This document shows positions 34,579 to 43,625 of a DNA stretch of 51,523 nucleotides, one piece after another. Source of the DNA: CAYVQB01 sp964453985 (GTDB lineage: Bacteria; Babelota; Babeliae; Babelales; UASB340); NCBI GenBank assembly GCA_964453985.1, contig CAYVQB010000005.1:1-51523 (forward strand). Direction: 5' to 3'. A program made the position numbers and the translations under genes. Each line of letters begins with the position of its first letter. Positions within the stretch are counted from its first letter, which is position 1. The notes under the pieces were generated by a model. It had not been told where the DNA came from, made no database searches, and saw only the letters and a program-made list of their open reading frames with translations.

Positions 34579-35282
34579 GCTACTGGCTGCTCAGAAATTC
34601 TTGCATCCTTACGCTCTTTCTCTTTTATAGCCTCATGAAAAGGCACAGACTCTAAAGAGTATAATAAAGACTTATTAGCTTCTCTTTTAAGCTTTTGTTC
34701 ATCAATATCATCCTTTAGAACAATTTTGGGAAGCTTAATAAAATTGCCAGCAAGATTTATATTCCAAACATCAACCTTATCAACATACTTTGGATTAATC
34801 TGAGCTATTATACACTTGCTCGGAACAATAAAATTCTTCTTTTCTAAAGATCCCTTATCTTTCTTTTTCCAAATATCTTCACCTTTTTCAGTTGTTCCTG
34901 TCATCTTAAAAGAAAAATATTTATAAGGCTTGTCAGAAGTAACACTTAGGTTTTCAATAGTATTAATTTTATCAAAATTCTGTTTAAAGTTTTTACATAT
35001 AATTAATCTATATTTTTCAAGTTTCTTATCTTGATTAGGGAAAGTATATGAACCGCCCTGGTTGCTTGTAACCTGTTGGCCATCAAATAAAACCCTAAAC
35101 CCTGGGGTATGCTTGCAATCTGGATTTACTTGAATTTGACCTTTTAGGGTATAAGAATCAAACCTTTGTGCAGGAGCTTGAGTCTCTGCTTCATCACCAA
35201 CACAGGGTAACCCAACAAAGGTTATAAAGAGCGTAAATATTGTCAAAAATATTATTTTAAACTTATTTCTGTTATTATTCAT
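34557..35282 (-). CDS. Secreted protein of unknown function, possible beta-sandwich
   Basis: 241 residues from the ATG at 35282, which has a GGAG upstream; an in-frame ATG at 35309 has none. Signal peptide: NKFKIIFLTIFTLFITFVG, then CVGDEAETQAP. The mature N-terminal half (TLKGQIQVNPDC, then FRVLFDGQQVTSNQGGSYTF) resembles an exported carboxypeptidase-regulatory-like or Ig-like beta domain; the C-terminal part is charged. No catalytic motif is seen. It stands alone on the minus strand. Confidence 0.6.
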   Translation of the reverse strand: MNNNRNKFKIIFLTIFTLFITFVGLPCVGDEAETQAPAQRFDSYTLKGQIQVNPDCKHTPGFRVLFDGQQVTSNQGGSYTFPNQDKKLEKYRLIICKNFKQNFDKINTIENLSVTSDKPYKYFSFKMTGTTEKGEDIWKKKDKGSLEKKNFIVPSKCIIAQINPKYVDKVDVWNINLAGNFIKLPKIVLKDDIDEQKLKREANKSLLYSLESVPFHEAIKEKERKDARISEQPVAQVVLSQ

Positions 35283-35362
35283 GAATACAAATCTCCTAAT
35301 AAATAACATAATATTTTTAGATTATTAGATTTTTAATACTATAACACGTATAAGGGATTGTA

Positions 35363-35815
35363 ATGAATATTGTAAAAAAAACCAAAAATATCTTTAAAAA
35401 AGCCCTTACATCCAACATGTCACCAAACAAACTAGCATTATCTGTTACTCTAGGCATTTACATAGCATTTTCTCCTTTCCCAGGAGCCCACACAATTATG
35501 ATGCTGCTATTTAAATGGTTATTCAGACTAAATTTACCAATACTATTCTTTGTATCATCATTCAACAATCCATGGACAATGATCCCATTCTTTACGCTAG
35601 ATTATATATTTGGATATTGGTTTATGCATGATTTTTTACATATCACCCCTTCTTTAGTGATCCCTTTGGCAAAAGTCTTTGGCTCTGGTAAAATCTGCTT
35701 ATGGTCGTTTTTGATTGGGGGTAATATCCTGGGCATAGTGGCGGCATTAATTTGTTACCCTATTGCTAGTTTTATGTTTAAAAAGTTTTCTATAAAGTTA
35801 CAAATGGTAAAATGA
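35363..35815 (+). CDS. DUF2062-family membrane protein
   Basis: 150 residues with three or four membrane helices. The family block ALSVTLGIYIAFSPFPGAHT, then FNNPWTMIPFFTLDYIFGYW, is clear. DUF2062 proteins are small integral membrane proteins of unknown function, often next to glycosyltransferase or lipid genes; here it overlaps the smpB start by 4 bases. An AAGGGA Shine-Dalgarno supports the start. It begins the DUF2062-smpB-birA operon. Confidence 0.85.
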   Translation: MNIVKKTKNIFKKALTSNMSPNKLALSVTLGIYIAFSPFPGAHTIMMLLFKWLFRLNLPILFFVSSFNNPWTMIPFFTLDYIFGYWFMHDFLHITPSLVIPLAKVFGSGKICLWSFLIGGNILGIVAALICYPIASFMFKKFSIKLQMVK

Positions 35816-36270
35816 AGATTATAACAACTAATAAAAAAGCATTTCACGATTACGAAATCAAAGACAAGTTTGAGACTGGTATAGTTCTGACCGGTGATGA
35901 AGTCAAAGCTATTCGTCAAAAGAATATATCTTTAAATGAGGCTTTTGCCACTTTGCATAAAGGCGAAGTCAATTTAATTAATTGTCATATTGCTGCATAC
36001 TCTCATGCATACTCTAAAGAAGATAAAACACGAAGAACAAGAAAACTTTTGTTACATAAAAGAGAGATCCATAAATTAATCGGTGATATTTCTCGCAAAG
36101 GCCTAACGCTTGTACCATTAAAAATGTATTTTAACGAACGTGGTTATATCAAGGTTGAGATTGGTCTGGCTAAGCATAAAAAGGCTGCTGGTAAAAAGCG
36201 TGAGCTTCGTGACCAAGATATTAAGAGACAAGCTGAACGCGAAGTCCGTGGCAAGTTCAATATTAAATAA
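35812..36270 (+). CDS. smpB: SsrA-binding protein SmpB
   Basis: 152 residues; binds tmRNA and brings it to stalled ribosomes for trans-translation. The family features are KKAFHDYEI, ETGIVLTGDEVKAIRQ, INCHIAAYSHA and the basic C-terminal tail (KHKKAAGKKRELRDQDIKR). The tmRNA partner lies about 11 kb away at 47668..48041. The gene overlaps the DUF2062 gene and is followed by birA after 6 bases. Confidence 0.95.
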   Translation: MKIITTNKKAFHDYEIKDKFETGIVLTGDEVKAIRQKNISLNEAFATLHKGEVNLINCHIAAYSHAYSKEDKTRRTRKLLLHKREIHKLIGDISRKGLTLVPLKMYFNERGYIKVEIGLAKHKKAAGKKRELRDQDIKRQAEREVRGKFNIK

Positions 36271-36276
36271 AAAATC

Positions 36277-37023
36277 ATGATCATCGGTAACAAAACTTAT
36301 CATAAAACAAAATGTTACAGTTCTATTGAATGGACAAAAAACAATATTGATACTGCACCTGACGGTGCTATATTTCTTTGTGATATCCATGAATATACTC
36401 ATGGCAGACAGAATAGAATTTGGAAAAGTTATCCAGAACAAGTTATCGCTACTATTTTACTAAAACCTGAAATTGTAAAATCTTCAGATCTCGAACAAAA
36501 GCTAAATCAACTGAACATGGCGCTAACGCTAGGCATCTTCGATGCCCTAAAAAAATATAATGTAGAATTAAAATGGCCCAATGACTTTATGTATAAAAAC
36601 AAAAAAGTTGGAGGGATCTTACTTGATCTTATTTGGCAAGGTAACACACCAAAAGCAATTATCGCTTCCTTTGCAATCAACAGTAATAATATAATCTCAG
36701 AGCAAGACAGTATTTATGATATCGCAATTAGCTTGAGACAAATTATAAATAAAGAAATAGATAACAAAGTTTTGTTTGATACAATAATTAAAAACTTAGA
36801 TTCTTATTATCAAAAATGGCTTAATCTTGAATTTGATGAGATTTATAATCTCTGGAAAAATAATCAAAGTTATGTGGGCAAAAGCATCAAGGTACACAAA
36901 ATGGATGGTACTTTTGTTTGGGGGAGATTTCATGATGTTTTGCCCAACGGAGATATGATTATTTTGAATCAACAAAATCAAAAAGAGATAATCTCTTTTT
37001 ACGTTGTCGAACAAATATCATAA
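36277..37023 (+). CDS. birA: Biotin-protein ligase
   Basis: Attaches biotin to carboxylase carrier proteins using ATP. 248 residues, catalytic plus C-terminal SH3-like domains; there is no DNA-binding N-terminus, so it is not a repressor. The biotinyl-AMP motif is HGRQNRIWKSYPEQ (a variant of GRGRRGRxW). KWPNDFMYKNKKVGGIL is typical. The C-terminal domain shows YVGKSIKVHKMDGTFVWG. No good Shine-Dalgarno is present, so translation may be coupled to smpB. The 3' end overlaps the convergent metalloprotease-like gene by 25 bases. Confidence 0.9.
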   Translation: MIIGNKTYHKTKCYSSIEWTKNNIDTAPDGAIFLCDIHEYTHGRQNRIWKSYPEQVIATILLKPEIVKSSDLEQKLNQLNMALTLGIFDALKKYNVELKWPNDFMYKNKKVGGILLDLIWQGNTPKAIIASFAINSNNIISEQDSIYDIAISLRQIINKEIDNKVLFDTIIKNLDSYYQKWLNLEFDEIYNLWKNNQSYVGKSIKVHKMDGTFVWGRFHDVLPNGDMIILNQQNQKEIISFYVVEQIS

Positions 37024-37961
37024 TTTTCTATATTATCTTTTATGTAAGTCTTATAAGTTTTTACAGCTCTTTTAATAATCACAAATGATAGATAACCCCA
37101 AAGCCCCATACTTGCTAACTTAAATTCAGAACTAGAATTTCGACCAAGTATATGATTCCACACACGACTACCATCTGCATCATCACCACCAATAACAGTT
37201 GGTAAAAATGTATATATAAGCTCAAGCGTTCCAACAATCGATATCAAAGAAAAAAACATAAGTTCAGAAAAAAGTTCCGTTTTATTTAAACCTTTTGTTT
37301 TTAATAGATTTTCAAAAGGAGACAAAGAATTTTTAATAGCCCAAATTAAAGACTCTTTTACATTCTTGGTTTCTTTATATTTTTGTTTAAAAGCCTTAAA
37401 TAAAAATACCGAATACCTAAACATTGAAGAATTAACTCCTCCAGCCAACGAAATAAAGACCTCTTCAGAGACAGTAGACTTCCTTGAGCACTTACACAGA
37501 CTCCCATGTAAAAGAGGCAAACCATCGTGTATATAAATATTGCCAACTTTAAAAAGAGTTTTAAGGTCTTGCTTGCCAAATTTTAAACAATTAATATGAA
37601 TTGTAGAATGACTATCTGGATCAACTAGTTTTTGAGCAATAGCATGTCCAGCTTCATGAAAAACACAACCTATCAAAGTTACTATAAAGGCATCAAAGAA
37701 TGCTTTTGTTGGATAACCGACTTTTCTTAATAAACCAAACTCTTTCCTTATTGGCTCTTGGGCTTTCAAAAGATTAGTTATAGTATTTTCGGAAATACCT
37801 AATTGTTTTGACTTATCCAAAACTTTATCAACACGAAGATTGTTATCTTCTTCTTGAGCGCAAAAAGTCTGTGCAAAATTCGCCCCCAAAAACATTATAC
37901 AAAAAACAAATACTAAAATAACGTTTGCTCTAAAATTAATCCCTCTAACTCGTGATGCCAT
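36999..37961 (-). CDS. Membrane-associated HExGH metalloprotease-like protein (copy A)
   Basis: 320 residues from the ATG at 37961; a TTG 12 bases upstream is less likely. GGGGTGG lies 4 bases before the ATG. An N-terminal signal or anchor (VILVFVFCIMFLGANFA) is followed by a hydrophobic helix carrying HEAGH at 102-106 (GCVFHEAGHAIAQKL), a zinc-metalloprotease motif. Later come an LAGG, a hydrophobic stretch and DADGSRVWNHIL, where the aspartate could be the third metal ligand as in M50 (site-2 type) proteases. It is followed by a C-terminal membrane helix. The M50-like call is inference. The neighbour 37988..39025 is a clear paralogue. Confidence 0.62.
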   Translation of the reverse strand: MASRVRGINFRANVILVFVFCIMFLGANFAQTFCAQEEDNNLRVDKVLDKSKQLGISENTITNLLKAQEPIRKEFGLLRKVGYPTKAFFDAFIVTLIGCVFHEAGHAIAQKLVDPDSHSTIHINCLKFGKQDLKTLFKVGNIYIHDGLPLLHGSLCKCSRKSTVSEEVFISLAGGVNSSMFRYSVFLFKAFKQKYKETKNVKESLIWAIKNSLSPFENLLKTKGLNKTELFSELMFFSLISIVGTLELIYTFLPTVIGGDDADGSRVWNHILGRNSSSEFKLASMGLWGYLSFVIIKRAVKTYKTYIKDNIENYDICSTT

Positions 37962-37987
37962 AATCCACCCCAAAACCGTAAAAATAA

Positions 37988-39025
37988 TTAAGCTATTGCC
38001 ACACCCAATTCAGGCTCTAAACCTTCATACTCTTGCTCTTCAGCCTCCGGCACAATCAAGCCTTTTTCTTTTTGAATTTGTTTTAAAATCTTATCTTTGT
38101 AATGTTCTTTAAAATAAATAATGAAAGTTTGCATCGCCCTGAGAATAAAAACAGATTTAAAAAATTTATTAATGCTAACTCGAATATTGTTTCCAACGGC
38201 AGACGTTCTAGAAAAGTCTCCACCCGTTGTATTAACCCATAATCTTGTGCCATCCCCATTTACAGATGACGGAAAGAAAGCATATGTTAAACTACTCACC
38301 AACTTATCTAAAATAAAACAATTAAATATCAAATCTGTAATCAGCTCAAAAAGATTTAACTTATCATTCTCTAAAAGATTATCGAATACAAATAAAGCAT
38401 TCACAGGACTATTTAATAACGATCCAGTAATGTCTTTTGTTTTATTATATTTCTGCCAACAATTTTTTAAAGCAAGAAATGTATAGAAAAAAGCAGCTTG
38501 ATACTTGCCTCCAGCAAGAAATAATTCATTACCCTGGTCAGCACTTAGTTTAGAAAGATCTTTAGAAGAAATACAACAAGCGTTATCATTATTCCAATCC
38601 CAAAACCCTTTATGAAAATAAACATCACCAATTTTAAACGAAATATTAGTATAATTGCTAGACGAAGAGCCTAAGTGAATAGTTGGTTTAAAATTAGCAT
38701 CTAGCTTCTTTAAAACAGAATAGTGACCAGACTCATGAGTTAGTACCCCTAACTTTTTTAGTACATAAGCTAAAGAACCAGCCTTTATCATAGGCAAATA
38801 ACACTGCTTAAGAATCTCAAAGATTACTCTAAACTCAACACCAACCCCCTCAGATTCTTTTTCGAAAATCTTTTTTATATTTTTGTCATCAAAGCCTACA
38901 GTTTTTAATCTATCAAAAACCTTATAAATATCTTTTTCATATTCACGTTGTTCAACACAAAAAGTCTGTTGGAAATTCGATAATAAAAATAATATAGAAA
39001 ATAAAAAAACTCTTTGATAACTCAT
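37988..39025 (-). CDS. Secreted or membrane HExGH metalloprotease-like protein (copy B)
   Basis: 345 residues: signal peptide MSYQRVFLFSILFLLSNFQQ, then a helical region, then HESGH at 97-101 (GVLTHESGHYSVLKKL). Shared blocks with copy A are PTIHLG versus STIHIN, FKIGDVYFH versus FKVGNIYIH, an LAGG, and NGDGTRLW versus DADGSRVW. This fixes HExGH and DGxRxW as the conserved, probably metal-binding core. The C-terminus is acidic (EAEEQEYEGLEPELG). An AAGG Shine-Dalgarno supports the start. It is transcribed before copy A, 26 bases away. Confidence 0.62.
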   Translation of the reverse strand: MSYQRVFLFSILFLLSNFQQTFCVEQREYEKDIYKVFDRLKTVGFDDKNIKKIFEKESEGVGVEFRVIFEILKQCYLPMIKAGSLAYVLKKLGVLTHESGHYSVLKKLDANFKPTIHLGSSSSNYTNISFKIGDVYFHKGFWDWNNDNACCISSKDLSKLSADQGNELFLAGGKYQAAFFYTFLALKNCWQKYNKTKDITGSLLNSPVNALFVFDNLLENDKLNLFELITDLIFNCFILDKLVSSLTYAFFPSSVNGDGTRLWVNTTGGDFSRTSAVGNNIRVSINKFFKSVFILRAMQTFIIYFKEHYKDKILKQIQKEKGLIVPEAEEQEYEGLEPELGVAIA

Positions 39026-39176
39026 GATGCCTTATAAAATTTAAGCTAAAATTTAAACCTTCTATTAAACAGAAGAAGCATCATAAAATATTTTCATAAA
39101 GAAGTAAACTTTTGTTTATAAAACCAATAAAAAAGCCCCTGAAAAATTTCAGGGGCCATCAAAAAACAAACAAAAA
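39026..39176. other. Intergenic stretch with a minus-strand terminator
   Basis: AT-rich, without coding content. It holds the terminator of the GT32-tal-acidic protein transcript and presumably the promoter of 37988..39025. Confidence 0.4.
39129..39156 (-). terminator. Rho-independent terminator after the acidic small protein
   Basis: A 10-bp stem (GCCCCTGAAA/TTTCAGGGGC, 39135-39156) with a 2-base loop, followed on the minus strand by TTTTTT. It lies 20 bases past the stop of the 54-residue gene. Confidence 0.88.
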
Positions 39177-39341
39177 TTATTCGTCGTCTACAACGTCATC
39201 ATAGTCAACTTTATCTTCATTTTTGTCGACTTTATTTAGATACTCATCAACCTTAAGATTTTCATCGATCTTTTCAACATCTAATGATTCATCATCATAA
39301 TCAATGGCATCATAATCGACATAGTCTTTATCTTCATCCAT
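39177..39341 (-). CDS. 54-residue very acidic protein of unknown function
   Basis: A short open frame starting MDEDKDYVDYDAIDYDDESL and ending VDYDDVVDDE. About half of its residues are Asp or Glu, with regularly placed Tyr, Val and Lys. A strong GGGGGAG Shine-Dalgarno sits 4 bases before the ATG. It lies 32 bases downstream of the transaldolase and is followed by a classical terminator, so it is very likely translated as the last gene of that operon. No signal peptide, so cytosolic. No family recognised; a DNA-mimic or chaperone-like acidic protein is only a guess. Confidence 0.7.
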   Translation of the reverse strand: MDEDKDYVDYDAIDYDDESLDVEKIDENLKVDEYLNKVDKNEDKVDYDDVVDDE

Positions 39342-39373
39342 AAGCTCCCCCTTCTTTTATAAAAAACCCTAAA

Positions 39374-40033
39374 TTAACTTAAAAGATCCTCTTTTCCTAA
39401 TTTTGCCCAGTCAGCATCAAAAAGCTCTATTCCTTTTGATGTTAACGGATGATACATAACTTTTTCAAGCAATTGCGGAGGCACTGTCACAACTTCAGCC
39501 CCAAGTAAAATAGACTGGTGCCAATGCATAACATGACGAACAGAGGCTGCGATAACTTCAGATTTAAAGTTATAATTTTCTTTTGCAATCATAATCTTTT
39601 CTACAATCTCCATGCCATCAATATCAATATCATCCCAACGCCCAATAAATGGTGAAATATACTTAACACCCATTTTAGCAACAAGTGTTGCCTGAATTAA
39701 AGAAAAAATTAAAGTTATATTAAGTTTTACACCCTCTTGAGCTAATTTTTTTATAACAGGAAGATATTCTTGAGCAAATGGAATTTTGACTACAACATTT
39801 TTTGCAAGCTTAGAAATTTGTATTGCTTGGTCATAAACATCTTTAGGATCTTTTTTTACAACTTCAATACTAACGTCACCATCAACCATCTTACAAATGT
39901 CTGTCAAAACTTCCTTTGTATTTGGACCTTCTTTTGACAAAAGTGATGGATTTGTTGTAACCCCATCAATCACACCAGCATCTGACCATTTTTTAATTAA
40001 ATCACGATTAGCTGTATCTAAAAATATTTTCAT
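39374..40033 (-). CDS. tal: Transaldolase (short TalC/FSA type)
   Basis: 219 residues from the ATG at 40033, supported by AGAAGG 6 bases upstream; residues before it belong to the upstream intergenic region. The short family has MKIFLDTANRD at the start, GVTTNPSLL at 24-32 and the Schiff-base lysine in VVVKIPF (K83). It transfers dihydroxyacetone in the pentose phosphate pathway; some members are fructose-6-phosphate aldolases. It lies between the GT32 gene (16 bases) and the acidic small protein (32 bases). Confidence 0.92.
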   Translation of the reverse strand: MKIFLDTANRDLIKKWSDAGVIDGVTTNPSLLSKEGPNTKEVLTDICKMVDGDVSIEVVKKDPKDVYDQAIQISKLAKNVVVKIPFAQEYLPVIKKLAQEGVKLNITLIFSLIQATLVAKMGVKYISPFIGRWDDIDIDGMEIVEKIMIAKENYNFKSEVIAASVRHVMHWHQSILLGAEVVTVPPQLLEKVMYHPLTSKGIELFDADWAKLGKEDLLS

Positions 40034-40049
40034 AAAAAACCTTCTTTGT

Positions 40050-40940
40050 TTAAATTTTATATTGTTCTTGTAAACTTTTCTTCCAAACACCTTTAAAATA
40101 ATGGCAAGAAAACGTCTCCGTTCTTATTGGATAATCTTTGTTCTCTGCCATTGGATAGAAATATGTCGGTGGAAATATTATATCTTTATTTTGATTTTTG
40201 TCAGCCATATACCAAACAGCTTTAGAAAAAAGTATCGGTCCAGTTGCTACAAGCGTTGTTGCATACTCTTTTTCTACTTCTTCTGGATAGCCACAAAGGC
40301 CTTTCCAATAAGTTAAATCAATTTCTTTATCAGCATCTTCTTTTATAAACAATAAACATTGCCTTAGGATATCATGATTCTTTTTTGCACCAATTGTCGC
40401 ATTACCAATAACAAGCCCATTATCCAAATGTTCAAGCCCTGCATAAAAATCATAACTAAAATTTAGAAGATCAAATTCTTTAAAACACTGACTATCGCAA
40501 TCTGTGTATAATCCGCCAAATCTATACAAAATTTCATAACGTGCAATGTCTGATGCTTTTGCATAATTTTTGTTATTTATAGCTTGATCATAAAGTTTCT
40601 GATTATAAAAATTATTATTAAATTCTTTTGTAATTAAATCTTCTGTCCACAAGATATATTCCCAACCAGAGTGATTATCTTGCCAACTTTTTTTGTAATC
40701 ATTATATTCTTGTGGATAATCAGAACCAAGCCAAATTTGGTGTATTATTTTTGGAATTTGAGACTTAGCTTTACTTTTCAAACTGCTATTTTTTTTGTAT
40801 AAAATTTTTATGAAGTTTATAAAATTTATAGGCGTGCAACCAGAAGGCATTGAACGCAAGTACTTTGGAATTTCACCTTTTATACATTCGCAATACTCAT
40901 AACTTGCAACATCTATTGAATCGTCAAAATTCACATACAT
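40050..40940 (-). CDS. GT32-type glycosyltransferase with DxD motif
   Basis: 296 residues. The region IPKIIHQIWLGSDYPQEY, then DIARYEILYRFGGLYTDCDS, has the DxD (D147-C-D149) of the GT32/OCH1-like family. These GT-A enzymes use a nucleotide sugar and Mn2+. Relatives include eukaryotic Golgi mannosyltransferases and bacterial capsule or toxin glycosyltransferases. There is no signal peptide. Acceptor unknown: envelope glycan or host protein are both possible. GGGGAG 7 bases upstream supports the start. It lies between leuS and tal on the minus strand. Confidence 0.82.
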   Translation of the reverse strand: MYVNFDDSIDVASYEYCECIKGEIPKYLRSMPSGCTPINFINFIKILYKKNSSLKSKAKSQIPKIIHQIWLGSDYPQEYNDYKKSWQDNHSGWEYILWTEDLITKEFNNNFYNQKLYDQAINNKNYAKASDIARYEILYRFGGLYTDCDSQCFKEFDLLNFSYDFYAGLEHLDNGLVIGNATIGAKKNHDILRQCLLFIKEDADKEIDLTYWKGLCGYPEEVEKEYATTLVATGPILFSKAVWYMADKNQNKDIIFPPTYFYPMAENKDYPIRTETFSCHYFKGVWKKSLQEQYKI

Positions 40941-40964
40941 CTACTACTCCCCGATTTATGTATG

Positions 40965-43409
40965 TTATCTTACAACAAAACTGATCAATCGATTTGGAAC
41001 AAAAATAACTTTTATAATATTTTTACCCTCAAGCCATTTTTCTATAATTTCTTTCGCCTTAGGCTCAATTTCTTCTTGAGTCACACCCTTTGTGGCAGAA
41101 ATAGTACCTCGCAACTTACCATTAACCTGAATAGCCAAATCTATTTCATTTACTTGTGCCAATTTAGGATCAAAAAAAGACCATGTAGAATCTTCTAGTT
41201 TTTTATTTAAAAGCTTTTCTAATAATTCACTAGCAAAGTGTGGAACCATAACTGAGAGTGCTACCAAGAATTTTTCTAGAATTTCATGATCTAGTTTTAG
41301 TTTGCCAGACATAAGATCATTCAAGTATTCCATAATAGAAGATACAGCTGTGTTTGTTTTAAATAGATCAATTCTTTCTTGATAATCTTTTAAAAACATA
41401 TGAAAACGCCTTAAAGACTTTTCATCAGCTTTTTGGTCTTTTGGTAAAATATTTTCAGGATTATTTAAAAAGACCCAAAGTCTATTTAAAAAGTTTTTTA
41501 CACCTTTAATAGAATCCATCTGCCATTCAACGTCAAGCTCAGGAGGTCCCATAAATAATATGTACATACGTAAGGTATCAGAACCGAACTCTTTAACAAC
41601 ATCGTCAGGATTTACAACATTACCCTTAGACTTTGACATCTTTTCCACTCGTCCAGAAATTTGCGATTTCATGCAAACCATACCCTGGTTAAACAGCTTT
41701 GTGAATGGTTCATCAAAAGATAAATATCCAAGATCATACAAAACTTTTACATAAAATCTAGCATATAATAAGTGTAAAATAGCATGTTCTATACCACCGA
41801 CATACAAATCTACAGGCATCCAATAGTTCATATCTTCTTGAGAAAACGCTTCAGTTTTTAAATCTGGATTTGGATAACGCAAAAAATACCAGCAAGAGCC
41901 TGCCCACTGAGGCATTGTATTTGTTTCTCTTTTTGCAGCCTGCCCACACTTTGGACACGTGGTATTAACCCAATCTGTTATACCGGCCAAAGGCGATTCG
42001 CCAGTACCTGTTGGTTGATAATTTTCAACTTCAGGTAACAGGACAGGAAGCTGATCTTCTGGAATGGGGACAACCCCACACTTATCACAATGAACAAGAG
42101 GAATAGGCTCACCCCAATAACGCTGACGAGAAAACACCCAATCTCTTAACTTGTAACAAGTCTCAGGATAACCACTGTGATTCTTCTCCAAAAACTCAAT
42201 TATCTTTTTTGTACCTTCTATTTTTGCATCAAGACCATTAAATTCTTCGGAGTTAATTAAAACACCATCTTCTAACATTGCACAAGTAAGCTGCCCATTA
42301 TTGTGACAATCTTTCTTGGGTTCTATAGCCCTTATAACTTCAATTATTGGGATATCAAATTTTTTGGCAAATTCAAAGTCTCTTTGATCATGAGCAGGAA
42401 CAGCCATAATAATTCCTGTTCCATAAGACTTTAAAACATAACTTGAAAGGTAAATAGGGATTTTCTTGTTGTTTACAGGGTTGATTGCATAAGCCCCTGA
42501 AAAAACCCCTGTTTTGTCTTTTGTCTCTATTGTTCTTTCAAGCTCAGATAAAAAGCTAACTTCATGTTGATATTTTTCTACAGATTCTTTTTGTTCTGAT
42601 GTTACAATTTTTTCGAGTAAATCATGATCTGGCGCCATAACCATAAATGTTGTACCAAAAAGAGTATCTGGCCTTGTGGTAAAAACAGGTAATCCTATGC
42701 CGGATTCGGTCTTAAAAGTAACACTGGCGCCAAGGCTTTTACCTATCCAGTTCTTCTGCATCAATTTAACTTTCTCAGGCCAATCTATTTTATCAAGGCC
42801 ATCGATAAGTTTTTCAGCATATTCAGTAATTTTTAAGACCCACTGACGAATATTTTTTTGAGATACCTTAGTACTACACCGTTCACACTTGCCATCAATA
42901 ACTTCTTCATTGGCGAGACCGGTTTTACAATCGGGACACCAGTTTATAGGCTTGTTCGATTGATATGCCAGACCCTTTTTGTACATTTGCAAGAATATCC
43001 ACTGGGTCCATTTATAATAATCAGGATCAGTAGTATTTACCTCTTTATCCCAATCATAAATAGCACCAATACTTTTCAATTGCACTTTAAAGTTATCAAT
43101 GTTTTCTTTTGTGCTCTTTTTGGGGTGTACACCTTGTTTTATGGCATAATTCTCTGCGGGTAACCCAAAGGCATCCCAGCCCATAGGATGCAAAACATTG
43201 TATCCCTGCCAAAACTTAATTCTTGCATATACATCTGGCAACACATAACTTTTCCAATGACCAACGTGCATACCCGCACCTGATGGATATGGAAACATAT
43301 TGAGACAGTAATATTTTTTTAATTTTTTATCGTTTTTTGTCTTAAAATATGGATTTTTTTCCCAGGAGTCCTGCCACTTTTTCTCTATTTCTTTAAAATC
43401 GTAATTCAT
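40965..43409 (-). CDS. leuS: Leucyl-tRNA synthetase
   Basis: 814 residues; class I synthetase that charges tRNA-Leu. The HIGH motif is HVGH at 48-51 (PYPSGAGMHVGHW). The editing domain contains the TRPDTLFG block. The zinc-finger-like CPDCKTG...CERCSTK insertion is present. KMSKSKGNVVNPDDVV is the KMSKS loop, followed by the anticodon-binding domain. An AGGA Shine-Dalgarno lies before the ATG. The upstream region is interrupted by an assembly gap 19 bases before the start. Confidence 0.96.
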   Translation of the reverse strand: MNYDFKEIEKKWQDSWEKNPYFKTKNDKKLKKYYCLNMFPYPSGAGMHVGHWKSYVLPDVYARIKFWQGYNVLHPMGWDAFGLPAENYAIKQGVHPKKSTKENIDNFKVQLKSIGAIYDWDKEVNTTDPDYYKWTQWIFLQMYKKGLAYQSNKPINWCPDCKTGLANEEVIDGKCERCSTKVSQKNIRQWVLKITEYAEKLIDGLDKIDWPEKVKLMQKNWIGKSLGASVTFKTESGIGLPVFTTRPDTLFGTTFMVMAPDHDLLEKIVTSEQKESVEKYQHEVSFLSELERTIETKDKTGVFSGAYAINPVNNKKIPIYLSSYVLKSYGTGIIMAVPAHDQRDFEFAKKFDIPIIEVIRAIEPKKDCHNNGQLTCAMLEDGVLINSEEFNGLDAKIEGTKKIIEFLEKNHSGYPETCYKLRDWVFSRQRYWGEPIPLVHCDKCGVVPIPEDQLPVLLPEVENYQPTGTGESPLAGITDWVNTTCPKCGQAAKRETNTMPQWAGSCWYFLRYPNPDLKTEAFSQEDMNYWMPVDLYVGGIEHAILHLLYARFYVKVLYDLGYLSFDEPFTKLFNQGMVCMKSQISGRVEKMSKSKGNVVNPDDVVKEFGSDTLRMYILFMGPPELDVEWQMDSIKGVKNFLNRLWVFLNNPENILPKDQKADEKSLRRFHMFLKDYQERIDLFKTNTAVSSIMEYLNDLMSGKLKLDHEILEKFLVALSVMVPHFASELLEKLLNKKLEDSTWSFFDPKLAQVNEIDLAIQVNGKLRGTISATKGVTQEEIEPKAKEIIEKWLEGKNIIKVIFVPNRLISFVVR

Positions 43410-43427
43410 GATTTTATCCTAATAAGC

Positions 43428-43527
43428 NNNNNNNNNNNNNNNNNNNNNNNNNNNNNNNNNNNNNNNNNNNNNNNNNNNNNNNNNNNNNNNNNNNNNNNNN
43501 NNNNNNNNNNNNNNNNNNNNNNNNNNN
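43428..43527. other. Assembly gap (100 N)
   Basis: Exactly 100 N, the conventional placeholder for a scaffold gap of unknown length. The leuS promoter region is interrupted. Confidence 0.99.
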
Positions 43528-43625
43528 TTTTTTTATAAACACAAAAACAGTTTTTATTAGAAATTATACCCAATACAACTATTTCCCGAATATAAATAGA
43601 AATAAGCATAATTTAATTTATATTT

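Noticed and set aside
36796..37014. Antisense frames over birA and similar shadow frames over secA, ftsI, leuS and tmRNA
   Set aside because: They are antisense to well-supported genes, without ribosome sites or family content.
40034..40090. Upstream start for transaldolase
   Set aside because: The added residues run antisense-free into the GT32 stop region and are not part of the transaldolase family; the MKIFLDTAN start at 40033 has AGAAGG upstream.
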